From assembly GCA_019638615.1 (NCBI GenBank), contig JAHBTL010000004.1, positions 62,001-126,000 of the forward strand: 64,000 bases of DNA. The letters run 5' to 3'. A program made the translations under genes and the position numbers. The notes below the pieces were generated by a model. That model worked only from the letters and a program-made list of their open reading frames with translations. It did not search any database and had not been told where the DNA came from. Origin of the DNA: Chitinophagaceae bacterium. Its GTDB lineage: Bacteria > Bacteroidota > Bacteroidia > Chitinophagales > Chitinophagaceae. This document shows, piece after piece, positions 1 through 9,221 of the stretch; the stretch's first letter is position 1; each line of letters opens with the position of its first letter.

Positions 1-1083
1 CCCGCATTGTTGCCGGGTAAAGGAGAGAAGGTACGGATAGGGTGGGAAGCATTTGACAACCGGTTGAAAAAATATTTTACAGGTGAGGCTTTTACCGAAA
101 AATACGGGTATGGATATGGCCCCGGGTACGGAGAGCCGTTGGAAATATTTATGTTGCCATTTGATGTATATGGAAAGCACAATAGTTCCGGATGGCCGGA
201 TATAGGAAAGCCTGATGAAGAACGGAATGAAAAAAACAGTGGTATTTATATTGACGCTATTCAGCAGGTGAGATCGCATCTGCAACCCATGATCAATCCC
301 GCCAAAACCGATATTACGGTATACCTGAACGGGTTGGATGAATCATACTTTAAAGAAGCCCTTGACAGGATGGTTTATTACGGGAGTATGTTTAAGCGCT
401 ATTACCCGGAAACAAATTTTCGTATTGACGGAGGATACGATGATTCCGCAATGGAATATGTAAATAAGTCCATTACTGCATGGGCCTCTCATACTATTAA
501 TTATGATATAGAGCGGATAAAGCAATACCAGGATATGGGTATCAAAGACTGGTTATACGGCCCATTGCTGTATGAAGGAAAAGTGAACAGTTGGGTGGGG
601 AGTTGTACGTTTACCGATCTTCCTTTACTCAACGACAGGGCCATCAGCTGGGCGGTATGGAAGTATCATACCTATTCGTGGATAAGCTGGGGCATTGGCG
701 TTGGCGGAAAAAGCGGCTGGTATGATCCTGAAACCTGGAAAGACGCATATAAAAACGGAGCTGATTCTGACCCCGAATTCACCTATAAAAAAATCAACGG
801 GAGCGCTTTGCTGGTATATGAGCCTGGCATAATATCGAATGTGAACCGCTATTGCCCGAGCATACGATTGAAAGCCATGCGTAATGGCGTGCAGGAATAT
901 GAGTACATGCGACTGCTTTCGGAATTGGATAAAAACAAAACCCGTGTGGATACAATCGTAAACAGAATTATAAAGCGGCCTTTTGGAGAAAAATCGATTG
1001 GTAATTTAGATGTATGGAGCTATGATGCTGAGCAGTGGGATAACAGCAGGATAAGCATGGGAAAGATGATTGACAACCATTAG
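1..1083 (+). CDS. DUF4091 domain glycoside-hydrolase-like protein, 5' truncated
   Basis: The frame is open from the first base, so the true start lies upstream and only the last ~360 residues are seen. The C-terminal part has aromatic-rich segments (WAVWKYHTYSWISWG) and the ending pattern SIRLKAMRNGVQEYEYMRLL, which I know from DUF4091 proteins, a family that follows TIM-barrel-like glycosidase domains. The next gene starts 30 bp downstream on the same strand, and a haem lipoprotein follows, so it probably belongs to an exported carbohydrate-degrading operon. Substrate cannot be told. The family call is by recognition; a search of the full protein would settle it. Confidence 0.7.
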   Translation, partial: PALLPGKGEKVRIGWEAFDNRLKKYFTGEAFTEKYGYGYGPGYGEPLEIFMLPFDVYGKHNSSGWPDIGKPDEERNEKNSGIYIDAIQQVRSHLQPMINPAKTDITVYLNGLDESYFKEALDRMVYYGSMFKRYYPETNFRIDGGYDDSAMEYVNKSITAWASHTINYDIERIKQYQDMGIKDWLYGPLLYEGKVNSWVGSCTFTDLPLLNDRAISWAVWKYHTYSWISWGIGVGGKSGWYDPETWKDAYKNGADSDPEFTYKKINGSALLVYEPGIISNVNRYCPSIRLKAMRNGVQEYEYMRLLSELDKNKTRVDTIVNRIIKRPFGEKSIGNLDVWSYDAEQWDNSRISMGKMIDNH

Positions 1084-1113
1084 CACATTGATTTTTTTAT
1101 TAAATTACTGTAT

Positions 1114-2394
1114 ATGAGCAAAAGACGACAGTTTTTAAAATTAGCTGCTTTAACAGGATTGGGTTCCGGCAGCATGGTAAATGCATTCCCTTTTTCTCGG
1201 CGCCCTGCTGCGAATGCTTTACTTCCCGAAAACAAACCTGCTATGTTGCCGGATGATGACTCGCTTAGTGTGATCGGTTTATATGGCCCATGGGCAGCCG
1301 GGCTGATAGAAAAGCAGTTGCCCCTGGCTTCTTACCGGCGCAATGAGTGGAATGATTTAGCTAAGTGGAAAACAACGGCAAGACAAAAAGTGTTAGAGTG
1401 CTTATCTGTTCCCGATATTAAAACACCCGTTTGTAAAACGCTTAACACGTATGAATATGACGGGTTGAAAATAGAGGAGCTGCAATGGCAGTTGCCTTAT
1501 GGAAGGGCCACGGATGCTTTGCTGTTAAAGCCTGCAAACGCAAAAGGTAAATTGCCGGGCATACTTGCTTTTCATGATCATGCCGGCAATAAATACTTCG
1601 GCACGAGGAAAATTACAAAAACATCCAACACACAGCATCCGCTCATGGTGGCGCATCAGGAACATTATTATGAAGGCGCCGCATGGGCTAATGACATTGC
1701 AAAGCGGGGCTACGCAGTACTGGTACCCGATGCGTTTTCATTTGCAAGCAGGAGGGTCATGTTGCAGGATGTGCCGGAGCGGAACCGTGGAGGATTAAAC
1801 GACAATGATCCTGAAAACCCCGCCAGCATTCAAGCATATAACAAATGGGCAGGAGAACATGCGCACATCATGGCAAAATCTTTATTCTGCGCCGGTACCA
1901 CATGGCCTGCCGTTTTTTGGGCGGAGGACAGGGTAGCGCTTGATGTATTATGCGCCCGTAATGATGTGGATGCGCAAAGGATCGGCTGTGCGGGATTATC
2001 GGGAGGAGGCCTGCGGACTGTATTTTCGGGCGGCCTTGATGAGCGGATAAAATGCGCCATTTGTGTTGGTTTTATGACCACCTGGAAGGATTTCCTGCTG
2101 CATAAATCTTTTACACATACCTGGATGGCTTATGTGCCCCTATTGCCCGGGGAACTGGATTTTCCTGAAATATTGGGGTTGCGCGTACCACTGCCCACGC
2201 TGGTTTTAAACGACAGCCAGGATCAATTATATACGTTGCCCGAGATGAAACGCGCGGATGAGATATTACAACAGGTGTATAAAAAGGCAGGCGCCATTGA
2301 TAAATATCGTTGTTCCTATTATGATGGTTTGCATAAATTCGACCGCCCGATGCAGAAAGAAGCTTTTGACTGGTTTGATAAATGGTTAAAATAA
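1114..2394 (+). CDS. Exported alpha/beta hydrolase (dienelactone hydrolase/acetyl-xylan-esterase-like)
   Basis: The N-terminus MSKRRQFLKLAALTGLGSGS is a twin-arginine-type signal (RRQFLK), so the 426-residue protein is probably periplasmic. An alpha/beta hydrolase fold is shown by the nucleophile elbow GLSGGG (Ser296), the acid-loop segment LVLNDSQDQ and a late His (GLHKF, His407). This layout fits the acetyl-xylan-esterase-like or dienelactone-hydrolase-like exported hydrolases of Bacteroidota, which often cleave ester groups from plant glycans or glucuronoyl esters. It lies between the DUF4091 protein and a haem lipoprotein, with gaps of 30 and 21 bp, and is likely co-transcribed with both. 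The exact ester substrate is unknown. Confidence 0.75.
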   Translation: MSKRRQFLKLAALTGLGSGSMVNAFPFSRRPAANALLPENKPAMLPDDDSLSVIGLYGPWAAGLIEKQLPLASYRRNEWNDLAKWKTTARQKVLECLSVPDIKTPVCKTLNTYEYDGLKIEELQWQLPYGRATDALLLKPANAKGKLPGILAFHDHAGNKYFGTRKITKTSNTQHPLMVAHQEHYYEGAAWANDIAKRGYAVLVPDAFSFASRRVMLQDVPERNRGGLNDNDPENPASIQAYNKWAGEHAHIMAKSLFCAGTTWPAVFWAEDRVALDVLCARNDVDAQRIGCAGLSGGGLRTVFSGGLDERIKCAICVGFMTTWKDFLLHKSFTHTWMAYVPLLPGELDFPEILGLRVPLPTLVLNDSQDQLYTLPEMKRADEILQQVYKKAGAIDKYRCSYYDGLHKFDRPMQKEAFDWFDKWLK

Positions 2395-2415
2395 AAATCT
2401 TGTTTGCTGGTTGTT

Positions 2416-4680
2416 ATGGAAAGCAGGAGACTGGCTTTATTATTTTTTTGCACAACGCTGTTGGTAGCTGCTTGCATGACTGGTGCCGATAAAGGCCCTG
2501 CTGTTTCTTTTGATCAGTATACAATTGCCGATGGTTTTGAGATACAACTGGCTGTATCGGAGCCTCTGATCGAAGCGCCTGTTGCCATGGATTTTGACAA
2601 CAGTGGCAGAATGTGGGTAGTGGAGATGCGTGGTTTTATGCCCAATATCGCCGGAACGGGGGAAGATGTCCCGAATGGCAGGATCAGCATTGTAGACGGG
2701 TTCGACAGGCAGGGAAGGGCGCGGAATGCGAGGGTATTCCTGGACAGCCTGGTGCTTCCCCGTGCCATAGCGCTTGTGTACGGGGGTGTATTGTACGCTG
2801 CGCCTCCCAATCTCTGGTTTGTGGAAATAAACAATGACAAGCCCGGTAAAAAGGTGCTTGTGGATTCGCTGTATGCAGATGAATATTCCAATCCGGAAAA
2901 CCAGGCCAACGGGCTGCTGATGAATATTGATAACTGGATATACAGCGCCTACTCTACTACCCGCTACCAGCTTAAAGACGGCAAATGGATACATGAACCT
3001 GCCTTGTTCCGTGGGCAATTCGGTATTACAAAGGATAATGTCGGGCGGCTCTATTATAATTATAATGAGGTGCAGTTGGCCGGCGATTATGTATTGCCCA
3101 ATGCGGTGATCGCCAATCCCTATATGAAGCCCAAAGAGGCCGTCAATAAAGCGCTCACAGAAAACCAGCATATTTATCCTTTGCATCCCACAACGGTGAA
3201 CCGGGGTTATGTAGCGGGCATACTTAATAAAGACAGTGTTCTGATAAGATTCACTGCGGCCTGTGGCCCGCTGATCTATCGTGGAGATCAGTTTCCTGCG
3301 GAGTATAAACAGAACGCTTTTGTTTGTGAGCCCGAAGCCAACCTCATCAAACGCAATGTGCTTACTTTTGAAAGCCTTAAAACAACGGCGGCCCAGGCCT
3401 GGAATGACAGGGAATTCATTGCTTCCACAGATGAAGGTTTCCGGCCGGTAAATGTACTGAATGGTCCGGATGGGGCGATGTATGTGGTAGATATGCATCG
3501 CGGTGTTATGCAGCACAGGGTGTCTGCAACACCTTATTACCGCGATGGCATTACCCGTAAAAGGCTGGATACCCTTTTACATGCCGGGCGCATATTGCGG
3601 ATAAAATACAAGCATAAAAAGCCGGGAACCGTTCCCGAATTTGACAAAGCGGCTGGTGCGGAACTGGTTTCATTGCTGAAAAGCGAAAACGGCTGGATAA
3701 GAGACCGGGCGCAGCAATTATTGATCTCTGCACAGCAGCGGTTTGTTATTCCTGAATTGGAAAAGTTAGCGCAAAGCCATACAGATACAATAGCGGCAAT
3801 ACATGCATTGCATACGTTGGAAGGGCTGGATGCTTTGTCTTTTGACCTGCTTCAAAAAGTTGCCGGTTCCGGAGCGTCTATGTTGTCCGCGCACGCCCTG
3901 CTGCTTTTGAAGCGATACAATACCCCTGCTCATGTTGAGGCTATGGAAAAATTAGCTGCTGATTTAAAAGCGAGGAATGATACGGTCATTGATCTTTATC
4001 TGGCCCTTTCCCTTGGACCCTGGGCCGCTGTATCGCCCGATACATTTTTACCCCTGCTTGTAAAACTATCCCGCACCTACCCCGAAAGCGCTGTCTTCCA
4101 GGAGGCCGTGGTAAGCAGTTTAAACGGGCTGGAAGAGCGTTTCGGAACGTATGTCCTTCAACGGGGTGAAGACAGGCATGCCGGTGAAATGATCAATGCG
4201 CTGCTGGATCAGACAATTAAAAATAAGCTGGAGGATAAGAAGCATTCAATTTTCGTACAGAGAAAAATACCGGTACCCGGGTTGCAGAAAGGACTGGTGA
4301 TCTATCTCAGCACCTGTGCCGGCTGCCATGGCCCCGATGGGGAGGGCATTGAGCACATGGGGCCCCCGCTGAGCAGGTCTGAATATGTGAGCGGGTCAAA
4401 CGCCCGGTTGGGAATGATCATTTTAAATGGACTGGAAGGTCCCATCCATATAAATAGCAGGCTTTACAGTTTTAATGGAGCAATGCCTAAATTCAGGGAT
4501 ATATTCTCAGACGAAGAAATTGCGGGTATCATGGACTATTTGCATAATTCATTTGCTCCGGCTGATCCAAAGCTTTCTTATGGACGGCCACCGGTCAGTC
4601 CGGAAGAAATTAAGGCGCTCAGAAATAAGAAACCAGCTACAACACTTACGGAACAGCAGTTGTTGGAAACAGGTGATTAA
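2416..4680 (+). CDS. PVC-type membrane-bound dehydrogenase lipoprotein with HEAT repeats and C-terminal cytochrome c
   Basis: I place the start at the ATG at 2416 rather than the in-frame TTG at 2404, because it gives a compact lipoprotein signal ending LVAAC (Cys20). An N-terminal beta-propeller-like dehydrogenase region (motifs EAPVAMDFDNSGRMWVVEM, NGPDGAMYVVDMHRG) is followed by a helical HEAT-like region and a cytochrome c domain with CAGCH (residues 634-638) and a likely Met ligand in AMPKF (Met690). Such proteins are thought to oxidise sugars or alcohols in the periplasm and pass electrons to the haem. It closes the operon beginning at the window edge. A full paralogue lies at 55167-57461, and a stand-alone relative of its haem domain at 16763-17200. 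Substrate unknown. Confidence 0.82.
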   Translation: MESRRLALLFFCTTLLVAACMTGADKGPAVSFDQYTIADGFEIQLAVSEPLIEAPVAMDFDNSGRMWVVEMRGFMPNIAGTGEDVPNGRISIVDGFDRQGRARNARVFLDSLVLPRAIALVYGGVLYAAPPNLWFVEINNDKPGKKVLVDSLYADEYSNPENQANGLLMNIDNWIYSAYSTTRYQLKDGKWIHEPALFRGQFGITKDNVGRLYYNYNEVQLAGDYVLPNAVIANPYMKPKEAVNKALTENQHIYPLHPTTVNRGYVAGILNKDSVLIRFTAACGPLIYRGDQFPAEYKQNAFVCEPEANLIKRNVLTFESLKTTAAQAWNDREFIASTDEGFRPVNVLNGPDGAMYVVDMHRGVMQHRVSATPYYRDGITRKRLDTLLHAGRILRIKYKHKKPGTVPEFDKAAGAELVSLLKSENGWIRDRAQQLLISAQQRFVIPELEKLAQSHTDTIAAIHALHTLEGLDALSFDLLQKVAGSGASMLSAHALLLLKRYNTPAHVEAMEKLAADLKARNDTVIDLYLALSLGPWAAVSPDTFLPLLVKLSRTYPESAVFQEAVVSSLNGLEERFGTYVLQRGEDRHAGEMINALLDQTIKNKLEDKKHSIFVQRKIPVPGLQKGLVIYLSTCAGCHGPDGEGIEHMGPPLSRSEYVSGSNARLGMIILNGLEGPIHINSRLYSFNGAMPKFRDIFSDEEIAGIMDYLHNSFAPADPKLSYGRPPVSPEEIKALRNKKPATTLTEQQLLETGD

Positions 4681-4846
4681 CAAGAAACCGAAATTTACCA
4701 AATCAGCAGGGCAGAAAATAGAGCTCAACCGAAAGCTCATCAGCAAAACCGAAAAGCCGCCCGGCATCAAAGGCTATTATATCACCTGGAAGAAAGTGGG
4801 GCAGACAGGTCGGGAGCTGATTGGTCAGATGAGATGAGCATCCTGC

Positions 4847-5989
4847 TTATCCTCCGTTTTCTTTCGATTCCGTACCCGGTTCTTCCGCTTTGCGCACATG
4901 CTTATTTCTCAGGCGTACTGCCGGGTTGGTCATAGGGCTTAAGCCTGGTCTTTCATCCCCCAACAAAAATCCCCAATGCCGGAATTCGGTAGTATGATCG
5001 AAAATGATCTTAAAAATGGCTATCAAAGGCAATGAAAGGAACATGCCTGAAATACCGGCTATCGAGCCGCCTACTATTACACCTATTATACTTACCAGGG
5101 CATTGATCTTTACTTTTGACCCTACGATGCGCGGCATCAATATATTGTTATCGAGGAACTGTACCACGGCTATCGAGATCAATACGGTAAATACCGGCGA
5201 CAATTCGTTGGAGGAGGTGAGTGTGAGCAATACGCCAATGATATTGCCTATAAGCGCGCCCACATAGGGAATAAGGTTCAGTACTGCAAAAATAATGGCA
5301 ATAAGGAGGGCGTGCTTAATACCAAGGATCATCAGTAACCCGCCCAGTAATACGGTCATATAGGTAACCTGTATCATCAAACCTATCAGGTAACTTTTAA
5401 TAATTACTTCCGTGCCACGCAAGGCCGATTCAACCTGGGGATGATCTTCTTTTTTGAACCATAAGAAAACAAACCGCAACAAAAGATTTTTATAGAAAAG
5501 AATAAGGAATACATAAATAGGTACCAACCCTACAAAAATAAAAACGCCTGTAAGCGATACCGCGGCGCCGCTCAAATAACTGCCCGCGTTGCTCAGTAAT
5601 TTATTGCCCTGCTCCTGCAGCATTTGTATTTGCTGGTCTGCCGACATGTTAAGGTTCCTGTTGATCCAACTGCTCAATGTTTTCCAATGTTGGTTAATAT
5701 TTTTCTCTAATTCGGGAAAATCCTGCACAAGGCGGGCGACCTGGAATGAAAAAAAGGTAAGTATTCCCAATATAACCAGCGATGCCGCCAATATAGATAA
5801 TACGATGGCAATTATCTCCGGGATTTTAATTCTCCTGAAAAAGCGGTACATCGGTAATAATACCAGGCTCACAAAAAAGGCCATCAGCAAAGGCATAATT
5901 ACTTCGCTGGCTATAGTAAACAGGCCTATCAATAAGCAAAGTCCCAGTAATTCAATGGAGCGTCTTACGGTTAAGGGAAATTGATTCAT
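4847..5989 (-). CDS. AI-2E family transporter (PerM-like permease)
   Basis: A 380-residue integral membrane protein that starts MNQFPLTVRRSIELLG and has paired N-terminal hydrophobic helices, a long amphipathic middle region (LVQDFPELEKNINQHWKTL) and four to five C-terminal helices, including the conserved LIPYVGALIG and LDNNILMPRIVG segments. This is the layout of the AI-2E exporter/PerM family. Members in Bacteroidota have varied or unknown substrates, so autoinducer export should not be assumed. The gene is monocistronic: its right neighbour on the same strand ends more than 150 bp upstream behind a terminator. The tail is polar and charged (RKAEEPGTESKENGG). Confidence 0.85.
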   Translation of the reverse strand: MNQFPLTVRRSIELLGLCLLIGLFTIASEVIMPLLMAFFVSLVLLPMYRFFRRIKIPEIIAIVLSILAASLVILGILTFFSFQVARLVQDFPELEKNINQHWKTLSSWINRNLNMSADQQIQMLQEQGNKLLSNAGSYLSGAAVSLTGVFIFVGLVPIYVFLILFYKNLLLRFVFLWFKKEDHPQVESALRGTEVIIKSYLIGLMIQVTYMTVLLGGLLMILGIKHALLIAIIFAVLNLIPYVGALIGNIIGVLLTLTSSNELSPVFTVLISIAVVQFLDNNILMPRIVGSKVKINALVSIIGVIVGGSIAGISGMFLSLPLIAIFKIIFDHTTEFRHWGFLLGDERPGLSPMTNPAVRLRNKHVRKAEEPGTESKENGG

Positions 5990-6098
5990 ATATGTAATTA
6001 TTCATGGCAGATAATGTAAAAACTATACCAGATATGCACAGGAAGTTAGCAAAAGAAGTTGATACTACATTTGTCATTTACAACCGGGTATCAATAAA

Positions 6099-6122
6099 AA
6101 ATCCGGCAGGATGGCCGGATTT
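6099..6122 (-). terminator. Rho-independent terminator of the 6143-7075 gene
   Basis: A perfect 9-bp stem, AAATCCGGC / GCCGGATTT with a 6-nt loop, lies 21 bp beyond the stop codon of the minus-strand gene. Read on the minus strand, the hairpin runs into a T-rich stretch (complement of the A-run just left of 6099). It separates this gene from the AI-2E gene. Confidence 0.85.
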
Positions 6123-6142
6123 CGAAAAAAGGTTGCATTATT

Positions 6143-7075
6143 TTACAGGGATTTGCGCACCTTTTCTAAAAGCGCTTTCGTTTTTTTAATGCCTTCTTCT
6201 TCACCGAGATCGCTGCCTTCATATTCTATACCTACATAACCTGTAAAGCCCGAGTCTTTTACGATTTTCATCATTTTCAGATAATCTGTTTCTATGCAAT
6301 TGCCCTGTGCATCAAAATCATAGGTTTTGGCGCTGGCGCCTTTGGCAAAGGGCATCAGCTCCGCTACTCCCTTATACCGGTCATATTCTTCTTCACATTT
6401 TCCGTTAGCTCTTTTAATGCAGAAATTTCCAAAATCGGGTAAAGCGCCTACATTTTTCATATTAACTCCTTTCATCACTCCTGCAAGCCACATTCCGTTA
6501 GAGGAGTAACCTCCATGATTTTCAACAATGATATTGATGCCTGCTTTTTCTCCGTATTCCCCTAATTTCCCCAGTCCGTCTATAGCCGCTTTCTGCACAT
6601 TTTCGGCACTGCCTTCGCCATAACTATTCACCCGTATGGTAGAGCAGCCCAAGTATTTTGCGGCATCTACCCATTTATAATGATTTTCTACCGTTTTCAT
6701 TCTTTTGGCATCATCCAGGTCCGCCAGTCCGCCTTCGCCGTCAACCATGATCAAATGATTTTTTACACCATTGTCCTTGCAGCGTTTCAACAATTCATTC
6801 AGGTAACCGGTATCGTTCGCTTTATCTTTAAAAAACTGGTTTACGTATTCAACAACATTTATTCCGAATTCTTTTTTGGCAATGCCGGGAAAATCCAGGT
6901 TGGTTATTTTTTTAGCGAACAATGCCTTGTGCAGCGACCATTCGGCCAGCGATATCTCAAAAAATTGTTTTTTTGCGGGAAAGGCGCCGGCTCCGAAAGG
7001 CAATGAAGAAAGAGCGCCTGTGGTAGCAGCAAGGGCACTTATTTGCTTTATAAAGTTTCTGCGGGTAACTGACAT
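6143..7075 (-). CDS. Exported TIM-barrel sugar-phosphate isomerase/epimerase family protein
   Basis: The N-terminus MSVTRRNFIKQISALAATTG is a Tat signal, so the 310-residue enzyme is expected in the periplasm, where a sugar rather than a sugar phosphate is the likely substrate. The rest is an AP-endonuclease-2-type TIM barrel: metal-binding segments include IIVENHGGYSSNG, LPDFGNFC and GYVGIEYEGSDLGEEEG, with the usual Glu, Asp/His and Glu ligands. Members of this family act as epimerases, isomerases or 3-keto-sugar lyases. It is divergently arranged with the ceramidase-like gene (60-bp gap) and ends at a strong terminator. Three TIM-barrel enzymes of this kind occur in the window (also 37604 and 52630). 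Confidence 0.8.
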   Translation of the reverse strand: MSVTRRNFIKQISALAATTGALSSLPFGAGAFPAKKQFFEISLAEWSLHKALFAKKITNLDFPGIAKKEFGINVVEYVNQFFKDKANDTGYLNELLKRCKDNGVKNHLIMVDGEGGLADLDDAKRMKTVENHYKWVDAAKYLGCSTIRVNSYGEGSAENVQKAAIDGLGKLGEYGEKAGINIIVENHGGYSSNGMWLAGVMKGVNMKNVGALPDFGNFCIKRANGKCEEEYDRYKGVAELMPFAKGASAKTYDFDAQGNCIETDYLKMMKIVKDSGFTGYVGIEYEGSDLGEEEGIKKTKALLEKVRKSL

Positions 7076-7088
7076 GCAATTTGTAATT

Positions 7089-7118
7089 TTTGATACGAAA
7101 GCAAATTACTTATTTTTA
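7089..7118 (+). promoter_or_regulatory. Candidate Bacteroidota-type promoter of the ceramidase-like gene
   Basis: TTTG at 7089-7092 is followed after 18 bp by TATTTTTA at 7111-7118, one base from the TAnnTTTG -7 box. The ATG at 7135 lies 17 bp further. The spacing is close to the usual ~19 bp. Confidence 0.45.
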
Positions 7119-7134
7119 GATAAAGAAAGTGAAT

Positions 7135-8397
7135 ATGAAAAAATTCGTACGCCCGCATACAATGTTATTGATCGTTTGTTTTTCATGGATTGTAAATCAG
7201 GCGGGAGCCCAGAAACTGGAAGCAGGCGCTGCAGAAATAAAAATCAATCCGCCGCTGGGCAGCTATCTTGCCGGTTACCAGCAAAACCGGAAAAGTACCG
7301 GTGTGCATGATGATCTTTTTGTGAAAGCCGTTGTAATAGCAAATGCCGGAAACTCGGTTGCAATCGTTGCTATTGACTGTATTGGTTTGCCATACCCCCT
7401 GGTGCAGAGAATAAGAGATGAAGTGGAAGAAGTAATTCCACGTCAAGATTTTAATGCAGATCACATCGTTGTTTCATCTACCCATACGCACTCCGGGCCC
7501 GATGTAATAGGGATATGGGGTGAAGACCTGATGCATTCGGGAACAGACAGCGCGTATATCACGCAATTGGTAAAGGGCGCGGCAGGCGCTATAGTAAAAG
7601 CATGGAAAAGCAGGCAGCGTGTGAATGCCCGGTATGCGGTAACTTCATTCGGGCTTGGCTGGGTTGAAAATATTTCGGATAGCACGGAGGTGGACAGGGA
7701 TGTGACCATGATGCAGTTCATCAACAGTAAGGGAAAGAGTATTGCAACGCTTACCAATTTTGCCTGTCATCCTACTTTTTTAGATAAAGAAAATACGCTG
7801 ATAAGCGCCGATTTTCCTTCAGGCGTGTACAGGCAGTTAAACGCGAAATTAGGAGGTGTCAATCTTTTTTTACAGGGCGCCATCGGCGGATGGGTACAGC
7901 CCGAGCATGTATCGCGTAGTTTTGAAGATGCACAGCAAAAAGGAAAAGAGCTGGCAGACGAAGTTGTGCTGTCGCTGAAAAAAGCAAAACCCTTGCAAGG
8001 CAACGATATTTATTACACATCAAGACAGTTCGAATTGCCAGTGGCAAACAAACAGTTCAAAAGCCTGGCTGCCGCATCGGTCATAAAAAGAGATATAGGA
8101 GATGGGACGCCAACGGAAATTGCATGGTTTTCGATAGGAGAGGCTATGTTCGCCACCCATCCGGGTGAGACATCTCCTTTGTATTCGCATCGTACCAAGC
8201 AGTTGATGAGTACGGAAGGTCCCAAATTTGTGCTGGGACTGGGTATGGATGAAGTTGGCTATATCATAAAGCCTGATTTCTTTGCTCCGGATACGAGGCT
8301 GCATGCTGCAGCGTATTTAACCGGTATGTCGCCGGGCAAAGAGGCAGGAAATGCAATCATGCAGGTGCTGGAGGAACTGGCTGAAGACAGTAAATAA
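7135..8397 (+). CDS. Secreted neutral/alkaline ceramidase-family protein
   Basis: I prefer the ATG at 7135 over the in-frame GTG at 7129: it begins MKKFVRPHTMLLIVCF and gives a clean signal peptide cut near QAGAQ. The mature protein opens with AGAAEIKINPPLGSYLAGYQ, the typical start of neutral/alkaline non-lysosomal ceramidase N-terminal domains. It has the zinc-site motif STHTHSGPD and a second His motif NFACHPTFLD. At 420 residues it lacks the C-terminal immunoglobulin-like domain of classical ceramidases, as is common for bacterial ceramidase-like proteins, so an amidase on another lipid or glycan is possible. A methyltransferase gene starts 7 bp after its stop. Confidence 0.8.
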   Translation: MKKFVRPHTMLLIVCFSWIVNQAGAQKLEAGAAEIKINPPLGSYLAGYQQNRKSTGVHDDLFVKAVVIANAGNSVAIVAIDCIGLPYPLVQRIRDEVEEVIPRQDFNADHIVVSSTHTHSGPDVIGIWGEDLMHSGTDSAYITQLVKGAAGAIVKAWKSRQRVNARYAVTSFGLGWVENISDSTEVDRDVTMMQFINSKGKSIATLTNFACHPTFLDKENTLISADFPSGVYRQLNAKLGGVNLFLQGAIGGWVQPEHVSRSFEDAQQKGKELADEVVLSLKKAKPLQGNDIYYTSRQFELPVANKQFKSLAAASVIKRDIGDGTPTEIAWFSIGEAMFATHPGETSPLYSHRTKQLMSTEGPKFVLGLGMDEVGYIIKPDFFAPDTRLHAAAYLTGMSPGKEAGNAIMQVLEELAEDSK

Positions 8398-8404
8398 CCG
8401 GCTG

Positions 8405-9145
8405 ATGAAAGACAATTTTTCAACACAGTCGGACAAATACGCAAAATACAGGCCGGTCTATCCGCCAGCGCTATTTGAATATCTAAACTCAATCGTTCAA
8501 AGCAAACAAAATGCCTGGGACTGCGGAACAGGGAACGGGCAGGTTGCTTACGAATTAGCGAAAACTTTTGACAGGGTTTTTGCGACCGATATCAGCCCGT
8601 CGCAAATAGACAATGCGTTAAAAGCAGGCAACATTGTATATTCTGTGCAGCCGGCCGAAAAAACTGATTTTGAAAACCACCTGTTTGACCTGGTGGTTGT
8701 TGCCCAGGCTATTCATTGGTTTAACTTCGGGCAGTTTTATGCAGAAGTAAGACGAACAGCGAAAGAGAACGCTTTGCTTTGTGTGGTGGGCTATGGCAGG
8801 CTGGAAGTGTCCGAACAAATTGATAAAGTGATTGCGGATTTTTATGAAAATGTCATCGGTAAGTATTGGGACAAAGAACGAAAGTATATTGATGAGCATT
8901 ATAAAACCATTCCCTTCCCATTCAATGAAATGAAGGCGCCCCATTTTGTAAACACCCGGCATTGGACAGTGGAACACCTGATTGGATATTTGAATACCTG
9001 GTCAGCCGTAAAGCACTTTATCAAACAAAACGGCTTTAATCCAATCGACAAATTACAACCGGCAATCGAACAATATTGGAACAACGGGGAGTCAAAACAA
9101 GTCAGTTTTCCTTTGCTTTTACGAGTAGGGAGAATAGCAAAATGA
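8405..9145 (+). CDS. Class I SAM-dependent methyltransferase
   Basis: The start is set at the ATG at 8405, where MKDNFSTQSDKYAKYRPVYP matches the usual N-terminus of this family. The longer in-frame start would overlap the upstream gene by 47 bp. The SAM-binding motif I is WDCGTGNGQVAYELA, motif II FATDISPSQI, and the region LVVVAQAIHWFNFGQFYAEVRR fits the Methyltransf_11 group related to yeast Crg1/trans-aconitate-type enzymes. The protein is 246 residues, near the usual length. The substrate is unknown and the link to the ceramidase-like gene may be only positional. A second, unrelated methyltransferase lies downstream on the other strand. Confidence 0.82.
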   Translation: MKDNFSTQSDKYAKYRPVYPPALFEYLNSIVQSKQNAWDCGTGNGQVAYELAKTFDRVFATDISPSQIDNALKAGNIVYSVQPAEKTDFENHLFDLVVVAQAIHWFNFGQFYAEVRRTAKENALLCVVGYGRLEVSEQIDKVIADFYENVIGKYWDKERKYIDEHYKTIPFPFNEMKAPHFVNTRHWTVEHLIGYLNTWSAVKHFIKQNGFNPIDKLQPAIEQYWNNGESKQVSFPLLLRVGRIAK

Positions 9146-9221
9146 AACAAATAATATATTACGCATGACCAGGATCTTAATTGAAAAATGCAGGGATAAG
9201 CATTTTGAATGCTGTTGTGCA

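Noticed and set aside
2440-3516. 358-codon minus-strand frame inside the haem lipoprotein gene
   Set aside because: It lies entirely opposite a gene with clear domains; its translation is rich in His, Arg and Ile without domain pattern, a shadow of the coding strand.
6004-6189. 61-residue plus-strand frame to the right of the AI-2E gene
   Set aside because: It runs through the terminator at 6099-6122 and into the 3' end of the opposite-strand TIM-barrel gene, and its product has no family features.
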